Part shown: positions 17,937 through 30,134 of the stretch, piece by piece
Layout: each line of letters starts with the position of its first letter
Position numbering within the stretch: the first letter of the stretch is position 1
NCBI RefSeq assembly: GCF_012273655.1
Contig: NZ_JAAWWP010000002.1
Coordinates: 504,017-568,016, forward strand
Source: Streptomyces physcomitrii
GTDB lineage: Bacteria; Actinomycetota; Actinomycetes; Streptomycetales; Streptomycetaceae
Direction of reading: 5' to 3'
Length of the DNA: 64,000 bases
Translations under genes and position numbers: made by a program
Notes under the pieces: generated by a model
What the model saw: only the letters and a program-made list of their open reading frames with translations
The model's database searches: none
Told to the model about the DNA's origin: nothing

Positions 17937-19258
17937 TGCGTACCTCCGGGACGGTCGGTGTGGGGGGCGGGGTCGGTGTCGGTGTCGGGGGTGGCTTCGG
18001 TTTCGGTGGTGCCCGTGTCCGCGTTCGCGGCTGCGGCTGCGGCTGCGCCGGAAGCGGTGCCGGTCTCGCTGCCGCTCTTGCTGTCGCTCCTGCTTTGGCC
18101 GTCGCTCTTGCCTTGGCTGTCGCTCTTGCTGTCGCCGTCGCTCTCGGGCCCGGTGTCGCTGCCGGTCTTGCTGTCGGTACTGGTCTCGCTGTCGCTGCCG
18201 GACCCCGAGTCCTCGAAGGCCAGACGGGCATGATGCCAGGGCGCGTCCGAAGCGGTGGAGCCAGCGTCGGAGTCGGAGCCGGACGACGAGGCAGCCGCCC
18301 CGGGCGAAGCCTCGGGCACCTCCGCAGCCGGACCCGCACCCGCTGGCGTACCGGAATCCGGAACCGGACCCGCAGCCGCAGCTCCGTCGGCCTTTGGCCC
18401 CCGCTTCTCCTTCTCCTCGCCGACACCTGCGGCACCGGCACCGGCACCGGCACCCACGGCACCGGCACCCTCGGCACCAACCCCCTGCGTACCGCCCCCG
18501 GCGGTCTGACTGGCCGATCCCCCCGCAGCCGTACGCGACCTCCGTACGGGCCGCTCCCCCGCCGCGTCTCCGGTCTCCCCGGCACCGGCGGCACCGCGTG
18601 CGGCGGCACCGGCACCGCGGGCGGCGGCACCGCGCCCCGCCGCGCCGGCGGCACGCCCCGCGCCCCGTGCCGGGCGGGCCGGAGCGGGGGGCAGCTGGCC
18701 CTTGAGGGGGCCCCATTCGTTCGGGTCGGGGACGCCCGGTGGCAGCATCTGGCGGCGCTTGGGGCCGCCGTGGTCGGACTCGCCCGGCTCCTTCGCGCCG
18801 GGCCAGGCCTTGGCGACCCGGGCGGCGAGGACGAAGTCCTTGCGCAGCGGGTGGCCCTCGAAGTTCTCCGGGAGCAGCAGCTTGTCCAGGCCGGGGTGGC
18901 CCTCGAAGACGACGCCGAACATCTCGTGGGTCTCGCGCTCGTGCCAGGTGGCGCCCGCGTAGACGCCGACGGCGGTGGGCGCCACGGGCTCCTCGTGCGG
19001 GACCAGGGTCCGCAGCAGCAGGCGGCGCACGGGGGTGCCGACGGCCACCACATGCGCGGCGAGGCGGAAGCCGGTGCCGGGTTCGTCGACGGCGCTGAGC
19101 CAGTCGAAATAGGTGCAGCCGAGGGTGGTACGGGCGGTTTCGAGCGCCGGGATCCAGGAGCCGAGGGGGACCTCGACGGTGAGGACCTGGTAGCTCTCCT
19201 CCGCGGTGGCGCCCTCGCCGAAGAGTTCCTCGGCGGGTGCGGTCAGCCAGCCGGTCAC
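17933..19258 (-). CDS. nuoC: Complex I subunit NuoC with a ~220-residue low-complexity tail
   Basis: GTG at 19256-19258 overlaps the nuoB stop. Residues 1-~180 are the 30-kDa subunit domain ([39 protein letters not shown]). It is then extended by Ala/Gly/Arg-rich sequence, a [10 protein letters not shown] island and a Ser/Asp/Thr-rich stretch ([19 protein letters not shown]) to 441 residues. It is not a NuoCD fusion: no 49-kDa (NuoD) sequence is present. The tail is encoded by short DNA repeats and is presumably disordered. Confidence 0.93.
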   Translation of the reverse strand: MTGWLTAPAEELFGEGATAEESYQVLTVEVPLGSWIPALETARTTLGCTYFDWLSAVDEPGTGFRLAAHVVAVGTPVRRLLLRTLVPHEEPVAPTAVGVYAGATWHERETHEMFGVVFEGHPGLDKLLLPENFEGHPLRKDFVLAARVAKAWPGAKEPGESDHGGPKRRQMLPPGVPDPNEWGPLKGQLPPAPARPARGAGRAAGAAGRGAAARGAGAAARGAAGAGETGDAAGERPVRRSRTAAGGSASQTAGGGTQGVGAEGAGAVGAGAGAGAAGVGEEKEKRGPKADGAAAAGPVPDSGTPAGAGPAAEVPEASPGAAASSSGSDSDAGSTASDAPWHHARLAFEDSGSGSDSETSTDSKTGSDTGPESDGDSKSDSQGKSDGQSRSDSKSGSETGTASGAAAAAAANADTGTTETEATPDTDTDPAPHTDRPGGTQ

Positions 19259-19902
19259 CGGCTTCCCTCCCCGGGAGCGGGCGGCCGGACCAGGTCGCTC
19301 TGCAGCTGGGCCGCGGAGGGCCGGGGGCCACCGGGTTTTCGGTAGCGGTCCCGCAGCGACTCCTCGGCGATCTTCTCCTGGAGCTTGAGGATGCCCTGGA
19401 GCAGCGCCTCGGGGCGGGGCGGGCAGCCGGGGACGTACACGTCGACCGGGATGATCTGGTCGACGCCCTTGGTCACCGAGTACGAGTCCCAGTAGGGGCC
19501 GCCGCAGTTGGAGCAGGCGCCGAAGGAGATGACGTACTTGGGCTCGGGCATCTGCTCGTGCAGGCGCTTCACGGCGGGGGCCATCTTGTCGGTGACCGTT
19601 CCGGAGACGAGCATCAGGTCGGCCTGGCGCGGGCCGGGCGCGAAGGGGATCACCCCGAGCCGGATGAAGTCGTGGCGGGCCATCGAGGCGGCGATGAACT
19701 CGATCGCGCAGCAGGCGAGCCCGAAGTTGAAGACCCACAGGCTGTAGCGGCGGCCCCAGTTCAGGACCACCTTCATCGGCTCGGGCGCGAGGCGGGCCAG
19801 CGCGCCGAGCCGGCCGCCGGTGGCGGGCAGCCGGGTGGGGTCGGGGAGGTCCTGGGCGCTCGCGCCCGGGGCCGCGGCGGCTTCGGCCGGTGTCACATCC
19901 AT
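19255..19902 (-). CDS. nuoB: Complex I subunit NuoB (cluster N2)
   Basis: ATG at 19900-19902, overlapping the nuoA end by 10 nt; 215 residues. All four N2 ligands are present: the CC pair ([12 protein letters not shown]), Cys in [11 protein letters not shown] and Cys in [10 protein letters not shown]. The C-terminal ~30 residues beyond the core are Pro/Arg-rich. As the last cluster carrier before quinone it should contact NuoD, which is not encoded here. Confidence 0.96.
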   Translation of the reverse strand: MDVTPAEAAAAPGASAQDLPDPTRLPATGGRLGALARLAPEPMKVVLNWGRRYSLWVFNFGLACCAIEFIAASMARHDFIRLGVIPFAPGPRQADLMLVSGTVTDKMAPAVKRLHEQMPEPKYVISFGACSNCGGPYWDSYSVTKGVDQIIPVDVYVPGCPPRPEALLQGILKLQEKIAEESLRDRYRKPGGPRPSAAQLQSDLVRPPAPGEGSR

Positions 19903-20285
19903 GAGAGGACGCCCTTCTTCCAGGCGTACAGCAGTCCTATGGCCAGGAAGCCGAGGAAGACGAACATCTCGACCAGGGTGGCCGCGCCGTACTCGGGTGC
20001 GGCGAAGACCGTGGCCCAGGGGAACAGGAAGATCGAGTCGACGGCGAAGATCACATAGAGGAAGGCGTACACGTAGTAGCGGACCTGGGTGTGGGCCCAG
20101 CCCTCGCCGACCGGGTCGACGCCGCATTCGTAGGTGAGCAGCTTCTCGGGGCTGGGCACCACGGGTCGCAGCAGCCGGTTCGCCCCGAAGGCGACGGCCA
20201 CGAAGAGCACGCCGACCACGGCGAGCAGCCCGACGGCGGAGTACGACTGGAAGTAGCCCGCCGCGAGAACGGTCGGTCCCTGCAC
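19893..20285 (-). CDS. nuoA: Complex I subunit NuoA, first gene of the cluster
   Basis: The GTG at 20283-20285 preceded by GAGGAG (spacing ~6) gives 130 residues with three helices and the conserved loop [15 protein letters not shown], plus [20 protein letters not shown] with the membrane Asp/Glu. An in-frame upstream extension to 20423 is Arg-rich and contains a repeat array, so it is not used as coding sequence. Confidence 0.96.
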   Translation of the reverse strand: MQGPTVLAAGYFQSYSAVGLLAVVGVLFVAVAFGANRLLRPVVPSPEKLLTYECGVDPVGEGWAHTQVRYYVYAFLYVIFAVDSIFLFPWATVFAAPEYGAATLVEMFVFLGFLAIGLLYAWKKGVLSWM

Positions 20286-20666
20286 GTCCGCTCCTCGCTC
20301 CCTGACCTCGTCGCGCCGCGGGGGGCGCCTGTCCGACGACCGATCCGACGACCGACTCGATCGTGTCTGTCCGACGATCCCCTTGACCCGGTGGATCGCG
20401 CCCGTCCGACGATCTCTACGCACGGGAGTCTAGGCCCTGCTAAAGAGAGGCTAAGCAGCCCGTCTCACGTCGTGGTCCGCCCCCTGGCCGGTCCCTGGGG
20501 GCGGCACCGGGGATTTCGGGGCAACAGGGGCACGGTAAGGGGGAGCGGGGTCCCCGCCTCGGCCGGAGGGCAGTGCCCGGGGCCCGGCGGGGGTGGGGTT
20601 AACCACAGGTGAAGCCGGCGGTGCACCTCATGGCGCCCGGCCCGGCGGACGGGCAACCTATCCGAT
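20286..20666. promoter_or_regulatory. Divergent intergenic region between nuoA and the first histidine kinase
   Basis: No gene is present. The nuoA-proximal 130 bp carry four TCCGACGA repeats (separate entry). On the minus strand a weak promoter pair, TTAGCC (20449-20454) and TAGACT (20427-20432) with 16-bp spacing, would place the nuo start near 20420 and the repeats inside the leader. The kinase side has no clear -35/-10 pair. Confidence 0.4.
20332..20412. repeat. Four direct TCCGACGA repeats in the nuoA leader
   Basis: Copies at 20332-20339, 20344-20351, 20370-20377 and 20405-20412 (TCGTCGGA on the nuo strand). They lie downstream of the putative nuo promoter. They may bind a regulator, for example the neighbouring NarL-type protein, or reflect repeat drift. 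Confidence 0.55.
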
Positions 20667-21902
20667 ATGACCGCACGCACGCTCACCACGGCACCCGGCG
20701 GCGGGGCAGCCGGCACCGACCGACCGCCGCCCCCGCGCTTCGCCTTCGACGCCTTCACCTGGAAGGAGATCGCGCATCTCCTGCTGAACCTCCCCGCGTC
20801 GCTGGTCGGCTTCGTGTACGTGGTGACGGTGCTGTCCACCGGCGCCTTCCTCACCGTGACCCTGATCGGGCTGCCGCTGCTCGCCCTCGGGCTGCTCGGC
20901 GCCCGGCAGCTCGGCAAGGCGGAGCGGGCGCGGGCGCGCAGATTGCTCGGGCTGCGCATCGAGGAGCCGAGCCCGCTGCCGCACCGGGGGCAGGACTTCC
21001 TCGCCCGGCTGTGGGCCCAGCTGAAGGACACGGTGGCCTGGCGGACCGCGCTGTACGAGCTGATCAGATTCCCCTGGGGCGTGCTCACCTTCAGCCTCAC
21101 CCTGGTCTCCTTCTTCGTGCTGTGGCCGGTGCTGCCGTTCCTCGCCCGCGCCATGACCAACGTCGACCGCCTGCTGGTACGCGGACTCCTCTCCCCCTCG
21201 GACGAGCTGGAGCGGCGGATAGCCGAGCTGGAGTCCGACCGGGGCGTGGTGGTGGACACGGCCGCCGCCGACCTGCGCCGCATCGAGCGCGATCTGCACG
21301 ACGGGGCCCAGGCCCGCCTGGTGAATCTGGCGATGGGCCTCGGCCTGGCCAAGGAGAAGCTCCTGGAGGACCCGGACTCGGCGGCCCGGATGGTCGACGA
21401 GGCGCACGGCGAGGTGAAGCTCGCCCTGCAGGAGCTGCGCGATCTCGCCCGGGGCATCCACCCCGCGGTCCTCACCGACCGGGGCCTGGACGCCGCCCTC
21501 TCCTCCGTCGCCTCCCGCTGCACGGTCCCGGTGCAGGTGACGGCCTCGCTCCCGGCCCGGCCGGCGGCGGCCATCGAGGGCATCGCCTACTTCACCGTCT
21601 CCGAGCTGCTGCAGAACATCAGCAAGCACAGCGGGGCGAGCGCGGCGACGGTGGACGTGTGGCGGGCCAGAGACCGCCTGCTCATACAGGTCACGGACAA
21701 CGGCAGGGGCGGCGCCAGCCTGGACGCGGGCACCGGGATGGCCGGGCTCGCGGAGCGCCTCGGCGCGGTGGACGGACTCTTCGTCATCGACTCCCCGCCC
21801 GGCGGCCCCACCACGGTCACCGCCGAACTCCCCTGGCGGGACCGGGTGGAGGGACCGGACTCCCGCCACACCGGCCGCAGGCCGGAGCCCCAGCCGGGCT
21901 GA
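20667..21902 (+). CDS. Membrane sensor histidine kinase, NarX/DesK-type (paralog 1)
   Basis: 411 residues. N-terminal sensor part with four hydrophobic segments (about 38-58, 62-80, 138-158 and adjacent) and no large extracellular domain. A HisKA_3 dimerisation domain follows with the phospho-acceptor H211 in RDLHDGAQARL. The HATPase has an N-box-like FTVSELLQNISKHSG and a DNGRGG glycine box, and ends TTVTAELPWRD. It is followed at 150 bp by a paralogous kinase and then a NarL-type regulator. It is divergent from nuoA, so control of the respiratory genes is plausible (inference). Confidence 0.92.
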   Translation: MTARTLTTAPGGGAAGTDRPPPPRFAFDAFTWKEIAHLLLNLPASLVGFVYVVTVLSTGAFLTVTLIGLPLLALGLLGARQLGKAERARARRLLGLRIEEPSPLPHRGQDFLARLWAQLKDTVAWRTALYELIRFPWGVLTFSLTLVSFFVLWPVLPFLARAMTNVDRLLVRGLLSPSDELERRIAELESDRGVVVDTAAADLRRIERDLHDGAQARLVNLAMGLGLAKEKLLEDPDSAARMVDEAHGEVKLALQELRDLARGIHPAVLTDRGLDAALSSVASRCTVPVQVTASLPARPAAAIEGIAYFTVSELLQNISKHSGASAATVDVWRARDRLLIQVTDNGRGGASLDAGTGMAGLAERLGAVDGLFVIDSPPGGPTTVTAELPWRDRVEGPDSRHTGRRPEPQPG

Positions 21903-22052
21903 GCCGGGGCGCACCCCGCCCGGCCGAGGCCGGGGTAGGGAAAACCCCCGGTCCAAGAGACCGATGGACCGCATGGTCCGGGCGGGGCCCGAGGAGGACC
22001 GTTGAGGTGGACAGTCGGCGGGCGGCTGCCAGGAGAGAAACGGAAGCACGCG

Positions 22053-23402
22053 ATGGCCACCGACTACGGACAGGGCTTCGGCTCCGGCCCCGGGTTCCCC
22101 GCGGCGGACCGGCCGCGGCGCCACCACCGGGTCCCCGCGGTGCTGCGGGCCCCCTTCGAGGGGCGGACCCTGCGGGAGCTGGGCTACCAGCTGCTCAGCC
22201 TGCCGGTCTCCGTGGTGATGTTCAGCTTCGGGATCACCATGTTCTCGGCGGGCGTGGGGCTGCTCATCACCTTCCTCGGCATCCCGGTGCTCGCCCTCGG
22301 CCTCTGGGCCCTGCGCGGCTTCGGGTCGATGGAGCGGGCCCGCGCCCGCTCGATGCTGGGCCTGGAGATCGGCGACCCGGCACCGGTCAAGCCCCGGCGG
22401 GCCACCCCCATGGGCTGGATGGGCGCGGTGCTCAGGAGCGGCACCTCCTGGCGGCACCTGCTCTACTCGCTGATCCACTTCCCCTGGGCGGTGTTCGCCT
22501 TCTCGGTCTCGATCTCCCTGTGGGCGTACGGCTGGGCCGCGCTGACCTACCCCCTGTGGCAGTGGTCGCTCCCGGTCTACGCGGGCGTGGACGGCATCCA
22601 GCTCTACGGCGACGAGACCCACCAGGTCTATCTGGACAACCCCTTCGAGCTGACCGTCACCGCGCTGATAGGCCTGGCGCTGACCCTGCTCACCCCCTGG
22701 GTGATCCGGGCCCTGACCTCGGTCGACCGGCTCCTGGTGCAGGGGCTGCTCGCCCCCTCCCAGGTGGAGAACCGGGTGGTGGAGCTGGAGTCGGACCGCG
22801 GGGTGGTGGTGGACACGGCCGCCGCCGACCTGCGCCGCATCGAGCGCGATCTGCACGACGGGGCCCAGGCCCGCCTGGTGAGCCTGGCCATGGAGCTGGG
22901 CCTGGCCAAGGAGAAGCTGACCGAGGACCCGGAGGCCGCGGCGCGGATGGTGGACGAGGCGCACGGCGAGGTGAAGACCGCACTCCAGGAACTGCGGGAC
23001 CTGGCGCGCGGCATCCACCCCGCGGTCCTCACCGACCGGGGCCTGGACGCCGCCCTCTCCTCGGTCGCCTCCCGCTGCACGGTCCCGGTGCAGGTGGACG
23101 TCGACCTGCCGTACCGCCCGGCGGCGGCCATCGAGGGCATCGCCTACTTCACCGTCTCCGAGCTGCTGCAGAACATCAGCAAGCACGCGGGGGCGAGCCG
23201 GGCCTCGGTGGACGTCTGGCAGGTGGACGACCGGCTGATGCTCCAGGTCGCCGACGACGGGACGGGCGGCGCCGATCTCACCTCCGGTTCCGGGCTCGCG
23301 GGCCTCGCGGAGCGGCTGGACGCGGTGGACGGCATCCTCGTGGTCGACTCCCCGCGGGGCGGCCCGACCCGGGTGACCGCCGAACTCCCCTGGCGCCGCT
23401 GA
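22053..23402 (+). CDS. Membrane sensor histidine kinase, NarX/DesK-type (paralog 2)
   Basis: ATG 22053 gives 449 residues; a possible TTG at 22002 would add 17 poorly conserved residues. AGGAGA lies ~17 nt upstream, so GGAAG nearer the ATG may serve. Four membrane segments differ from paralog 1, with an extra ~35-residue outer loop (SLPVYAGVDGIQLYGDETHQ). The kinase core (H268 in RDLHDGAQARL, SELLQNISKHAG, ADDGTGG) is almost identical to paralog 1, also at DNA level. The sensor parts have diverged while the catalytic parts have been kept the same. Confidence 0.92.
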   Translation: MATDYGQGFGSGPGFPAADRPRRHHRVPAVLRAPFEGRTLRELGYQLLSLPVSVVMFSFGITMFSAGVGLLITFLGIPVLALGLWALRGFGSMERARARSMLGLEIGDPAPVKPRRATPMGWMGAVLRSGTSWRHLLYSLIHFPWAVFAFSVSISLWAYGWAALTYPLWQWSLPVYAGVDGIQLYGDETHQVYLDNPFELTVTALIGLALTLLTPWVIRALTSVDRLLVQGLLAPSQVENRVVELESDRGVVVDTAAADLRRIERDLHDGAQARLVSLAMELGLAKEKLTEDPEAAARMVDEAHGEVKTALQELRDLARGIHPAVLTDRGLDAALSSVASRCTVPVQVDVDLPYRPAAAIEGIAYFTVSELLQNISKHAGASRASVDVWQVDDRLMLQVADDGTGGADLTSGSGLAGLAERLDAVDGILVVDSPRGGPTRVTAELPWRR

Positions 23403-23528
23403 CCATTCCCCGCCGCGCCTCCCGTACCGCGATCCCCTGGTCCGGGAGCACCGCGATCCCGGATGCTGGAATGCTGGTGGGGGCGCGGCGGAGGGCATGC
23501 GTCCGGGGACTCAGAGCTGGAGGACAGG

Positions 23529-24188
23529 GTGCGGGTGGTCATCGCCGAGGATTCGGTGCTGCTGAGGGAGGGCCTGACCCGGCTCCTGACCGACCGGGGG
23601 CACGAGGTGGTCGCCGGGGTCGGGGACGCCCAGGCGCTGGTGAAGACCATCGCCGAGCTGGCGGCGGCGGACGAGCTGCCGGATGTGGTGGTCGCGGACG
23701 TGCGGATGCCGCCGACCCACACCGACGAGGGTGTGCGGGCCGCCGTGCAACTGCGGAGCAGGCATCCGGGACTGGGGGTGCTGGTGCTCTCCCAGTACGT
23801 GGAGGAGCGGTACGCGACGGAGCTGCTGGCCGGTTCCAGCAGGGGGGTCGGCTACCTGCTCAAGGACCGGGTGGCGGAGGTCCGCGAGTTCGTGGACGCG
23901 GTGGTGCGGGTGGCCGAGGGCGGCACCGCCCTGGACCCGGAGGTGGTGGCCCAGCTCCTGGGCCGCAGCCGCAAGCAGGACGTGCTCGCCGCCCTGACCC
24001 CGCGGGAGCGCGAGGTGCTGGGCCTGATGGCCGAGGGCAGGACCAACTCGGCGATCGCCCGGCAGCTGGTGGTGAGCGACGGCGCGGTGGAGAAGCACGT
24101 GAGCAACATCTTCCTGAAGCTGGGCCTCTCACCGAGCGACGGCGACCACCGCCGGGTCCTCGCCGTACTGACGTACCTCAACTCCTGA
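23529..24188 (+). CDS. NarL/FixJ-type response regulator with LuxR HTH
   Basis: The GTG at 23529 is chosen for the GGAGG 6-9 nt upstream and because it places the receiver start VRVVIAEDSV correctly; 219 residues. Receiver: acidic pair E7-D8, phospho-acceptor D57 (VVVADVRMPPTH), Lys in GYLLKDR. C-terminal LuxR HTH from ~150: LTPREREVLGLMAEG, then VEKHVSNIFLKLGL. It is the likely partner of both upstream kinases. Targets are unknown; the adjacent nuo and kor operons are the obvious candidates. Confidence 0.93.
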   Translation: MRVVIAEDSVLLREGLTRLLTDRGHEVVAGVGDAQALVKTIAELAAADELPDVVVADVRMPPTHTDEGVRAAVQLRSRHPGLGVLVLSQYVEERYATELLAGSSRGVGYLLKDRVAEVREFVDAVVRVAEGGTALDPEVVAQLLGRSRKQDVLAALTPREREVLGLMAEGRTNSAIARQLVVSDGAVEKHVSNIFLKLGLSPSDGDHRRVLAVLTYLNS

Positions 24189-24625
24189 ACAGCTCCGGAA
24201 CCCCGGAACCCCGGGACCCCGGAACCCCGGAACTCCCGCAGCGAGGGCCCGCGAGCGGCGCTCCTCCCCCTGATCCGGTCCTGCTGATCCGGTCCTGCTA
24301 CCTCGGGCGGCGGCTGCTGACCCGGTCCTGTCACCCGGTGTCCGGTCCTGTCACGCGGTCGCGGGGCAGGGCCGGGGGTCTGCCAGAAGGCGTAGCAAGG
24401 CGTACATCCGAGGACCTAGAACCAATTGAGGAGCGGTCGGCTCGGCGCACGGCGGGGGCGAATTGGGCAGGAAAAGGAGGACAAAGCACCCCGAACGTTC
24501 CTTCGAGGTGGGCAAGCAGGATCCCCAAGGTCAAGGAAAGGTAACCCTCACCGACGTAAGGTTGCCCCGGAAGCAGCCGGGGAGCCGGCGCCTCCACCCA
24601 CCCGTTTCGAGGGAGGTCCAGTTCA
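24189..24625. other. Gene-free interval before korA with two short tandem-repeat tracts
   Basis: Tract 1 (about 24195-24232) is a run of CCGGAACCC-like units. Tract 2 (about 24271-24357) has five copies of CCGGTCCTG or close variants. No gene is supported. From 24420 the sequence is A/G-richer and probably contains the korA promoter; no clear hexamers were identified. Confidence 0.5.
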
Positions 24626-27671
<3,046 letters not shown>

Positions 27672-27730
27672 GGCAGGACCACGTATCGGCCGACGCAGCA
27701 CGGCGGGTCGGCTGAGGCAGGAGCACGAGA

Positions 27731-27760
27731 GCGGCGGCGGGAGAGGCTTCCCGCCGCCGC
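27731..27760 (+). terminator. Terminator after korAB
   Basis: Perfect 12-bp arms (27731-27742 and 27749-27760, GCGGCGGCGGGA and complement) around a 6-nt loop, about 60 bp after the korB stop. Confidence 0.75.
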
Positions 27761-27813
27761 TTCGTCCGTACGTACCGGGGTGAACCGGGGTCACGTGCCG
27801 GGGTGAACCGGGG

Positions 27814-29922
27814 TCAGTCGCGGCCCGCCGCCACCTCCTCGGGTTCGTCCTCCGTCGCTGTCCTCGTCCCCGTCGCCGCCTCTGCCTCTGTCTCCCTCTC
27901 CGTCAAGGGAGTTGGCGGCTCGGGCCGGTCCTGGGCGGGCTGCGCCGTCTCCGGGCGGGTACGCCGGGCCAGGCCTGCCACCATGTCCAGGACGAGGAAG
28001 CCGAGCAGGGTCACGCCGAGTACCGGCACCGCCCAGCCGACCAGGGCCGCCGCCGGGAGCCCGACGAGCAGCACCGGCAGCGGAACCCGGCGCCAGGCCC
28101 CGCGCGCCGGGACCCTGCCGAGCCGCGCCGGCTTCGTGAGCCCGGTAGTCCCGCCCCGGCGGGTGGGACGGCGCTGCCACCACATGCGGTAGCCCCAGAG
28201 GACCACCAGGGTCAGGGCGAGGGCGAGGGCCGCGAGGACCAGCTGGTTGGCGAGGCCGAAGAGGGCGCCCATGTGGCCCTGCACACCGAGCTTGCTGAGC
28301 TTGGCGAGCAGCGGGTAGTCGGCCCAGCGGGTGCGGTCGGTGATCTCGCTGCGCTCGGCGTCCACCGCGACCTGGTCGTAGTGCACGGGCCAGGTGTTGT
28401 CGCGCTGGGCCACGGTCCAGGCCCCGCCCGTCTCGGCGGGCGGCGTCACCGTCACGGTGCCGCCGAGACCCGCCGCCCGCGCCCGGGCGAGCACCGCCTC
28501 GAAGTGCCCGGGGTCCGGCGCGGCACCCTTCGGCTTCGCCGCCCCGTGCCCCGCGTGCTCACCGTGGCCCGCGGCGCCTCCCCCGGCCCCGGAACCCGGC
28601 AGTGCGGTGTCGAGTACCGGGGCGGCGGCGGAGGTGTTCTGCTGCAGGGTGTCGAAGCGGGCGCCCGCGTAGGCGGACCAGGTCAGTCCGGTGGCGCTCA
28701 GGAAGAGCAGACCGAGGGAGAGCCAGACCCCGGTGACGGCGTGCAGGCTCCGGGTACGCCGGACACCCCGGGCCCCGCGGTCCCAGAGCAGCGCGCTGCG
28801 GAGCGGGTTCGCGGCGCGGGGCGGCTTGGCGGCGCGGGGCGGCTTGGCGGCGCGGGGTGGTTTGGCGGTCCGAGGCGACTCGGCCGTCCGGGGCGACTCG
28901 GTTCCCCGGGGTGACTCGGCTGCCCGGGGCGACTCGGCTGCCCGGGCCGGTCCGGGTGCCGGTGCGGAGTCGGGCAGGTGTGCCGACGGGGACGCGGGTG
29001 CTGAGGTGGCCGCTCGGGCCGACCCGGTCGCCGCCGCCCGCTTGGCGCCGCGCCGGACGCGGCCGAGCCACAGCAGGAGGCCGCCCGCGACGACGACCCA
29101 CAGCCAGCTCGCGGCGGTCTCCGAGTACAGGCGGCCCGTCTCGCCGAGGTGCAGATTGCGGTGCAGGTCGTCGAGCCAGGTGGTCAGCGGGGTGTATCCG
29201 GCCCAGGTGGTGAGCGCGCCGCGTACCTCCGCGGTGTACGGGTCGACGTACACGGTGCGCTGCTTCTCGCCGAGTTCGGGGATATTGAGCACCACCCGCG
29301 TGGTGTCCTCGGGCCCGGGCGGGGTGACGACCGAGTCGAGGGTGCCCTCCGGGTGGGCGACCCGGGCGGCGGCGATCTGCTCCGCCAGCGGACGGGTCGG
29401 GCCCTCGGCATGCGCGACGGTGAGCTGGTCGCCGTAGACGAGCCGGTCCAGCTGCGGGGTGGCCGTATAGGCGAGCCCGGTCAGCGCGGCCACCAGCAGG
29501 AAGGGCGCGACGAGCACCCCGGCGTAGAAGTGCAGCCGTACGAGCAGGGCCCGCACCCCCGCCCAGGAGCGGCCGGGGGTGCCGGTACTGCCGATGCCGC
29601 CAGCGCTACCGGTTCCGCCGGTTCCGCCGGTTCCCCGGCCGATGGTCCGGGTCCGAGCGCCGGTGGTCTTCGTGGTGCTCGGAGTCTTCGTAGGGCTCGG
29701 AGTCTTCGCGCTGCTCAGGGAGTTGGCGGTGCTCAGGGACTCGGTGACGCTCGGAGGCTCGGTGGCGCTCGGTGTCCTCGCGGGCCTCTGAGTGCCCGGG
29801 GGATTCGTGGTGTCGGTGGTGGCCTCCGCGGTACGGGTGGTCGGGGACGTGGTGGCGGTCGGGTCGTGGTCGTCCCGGCGGCGGGGGCCGAGGTGGTCGT
29901 GGGTTCTGGGGTTTTCGGGCAT
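27814..29922 (-). CDS. PepSY-associated (DUF-type PepSY_TM) membrane protein
   Basis: ATG at 29920-29922 with AGGAAA 7-12 nt upstream; 702 residues. A low-complexity Thr/Pro/Ser N-terminal ~120 residues is followed by PepSY_TM features: a first helix with RLHFYAGVLVAPFLLVAALT, PepSY domains (RVVLNIPELGEKQRTVYVDP), LDDLHRNLHLG before the second helix, and a third and fourth helix (VTGVWLSLGLLFLSATGL, LALALTLVVLWGYRMWW). Conserved His residues in the helices could hold heme or metal. Between helices lies a tandem SPR/KPPRAA repeat, and a His-rich GHGEHAGHGAAK loop is present. It is probably paired with the downstream-numbered His/Met-rich gene; related proteins occur in iron or copper reductase-like contexts. 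Substrate unknown. Confidence 0.88.
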   Translation of the reverse strand: MPENPRTHDHLGPRRRDDHDPTATTSPTTRTAEATTDTTNPPGTQRPARTPSATEPPSVTESLSTANSLSSAKTPSPTKTPSTTKTTGARTRTIGRGTGGTGGTGSAGGIGSTGTPGRSWAGVRALLVRLHFYAGVLVAPFLLVAALTGLAYTATPQLDRLVYGDQLTVAHAEGPTRPLAEQIAAARVAHPEGTLDSVVTPPGPEDTTRVVLNIPELGEKQRTVYVDPYTAEVRGALTTWAGYTPLTTWLDDLHRNLHLGETGRLYSETAASWLWVVVAGGLLLWLGRVRRGAKRAAATGSARAATSAPASPSAHLPDSAPAPGPARAAESPRAAESPRGTESPRTAESPRTAKPPRAAKPPRAAKPPRAANPLRSALLWDRGARGVRRTRSLHAVTGVWLSLGLLFLSATGLTWSAYAGARFDTLQQNTSAAAPVLDTALPGSGAGGGAAGHGEHAGHGAAKPKGAAPDPGHFEAVLARARAAGLGGTVTVTPPAETGGAWTVAQRDNTWPVHYDQVAVDAERSEITDRTRWADYPLLAKLSKLGVQGHMGALFGLANQLVLAALALALTLVVLWGYRMWWQRRPTRRGGTTGLTKPARLGRVPARGAWRRVPLPVLLVGLPAAALVGWAVPVLGVTLLGFLVLDMVAGLARRTRPETAQPAQDRPEPPTPLTERETEAEAATGTRTATEDEPEEVAAGRD
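28811..28954. repeat. Eight 18-bp tandem repeats inside the PepSY gene
   Basis: Units start at 28811, 28829, 28847, 28865, 28883, 28901, 28919 and 28937. They progress from near-identical GCGGCGCGGGGCGGCTTG to diverged forms and encode hexapeptides of the type AAKPPR, TAESPR and AAESPR. The unit is a multiple of three, so copy-number change keeps the frame. Confidence 0.85.
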
Positions 29923-30134
29923 GCGTTGTTTCCTGTGGGACCCGTGGTCTGGCACGGGTACGGCGGAGCCGTTCGGGCCGCTCAGACGGCGGCCGGAGGC
30001 TGGGTGCACCGCCGGTGGCGGTGTGGCACGGCGGTCGGGGACCGCGGCCCCGGCCGGAGCCGCCGCGCGCACGCCGGAGCGCGCACCGGCTTCACCGGGT
30101 GCGCGCGGAAAGGCAGTGGGGACGTGCCGCGGGC

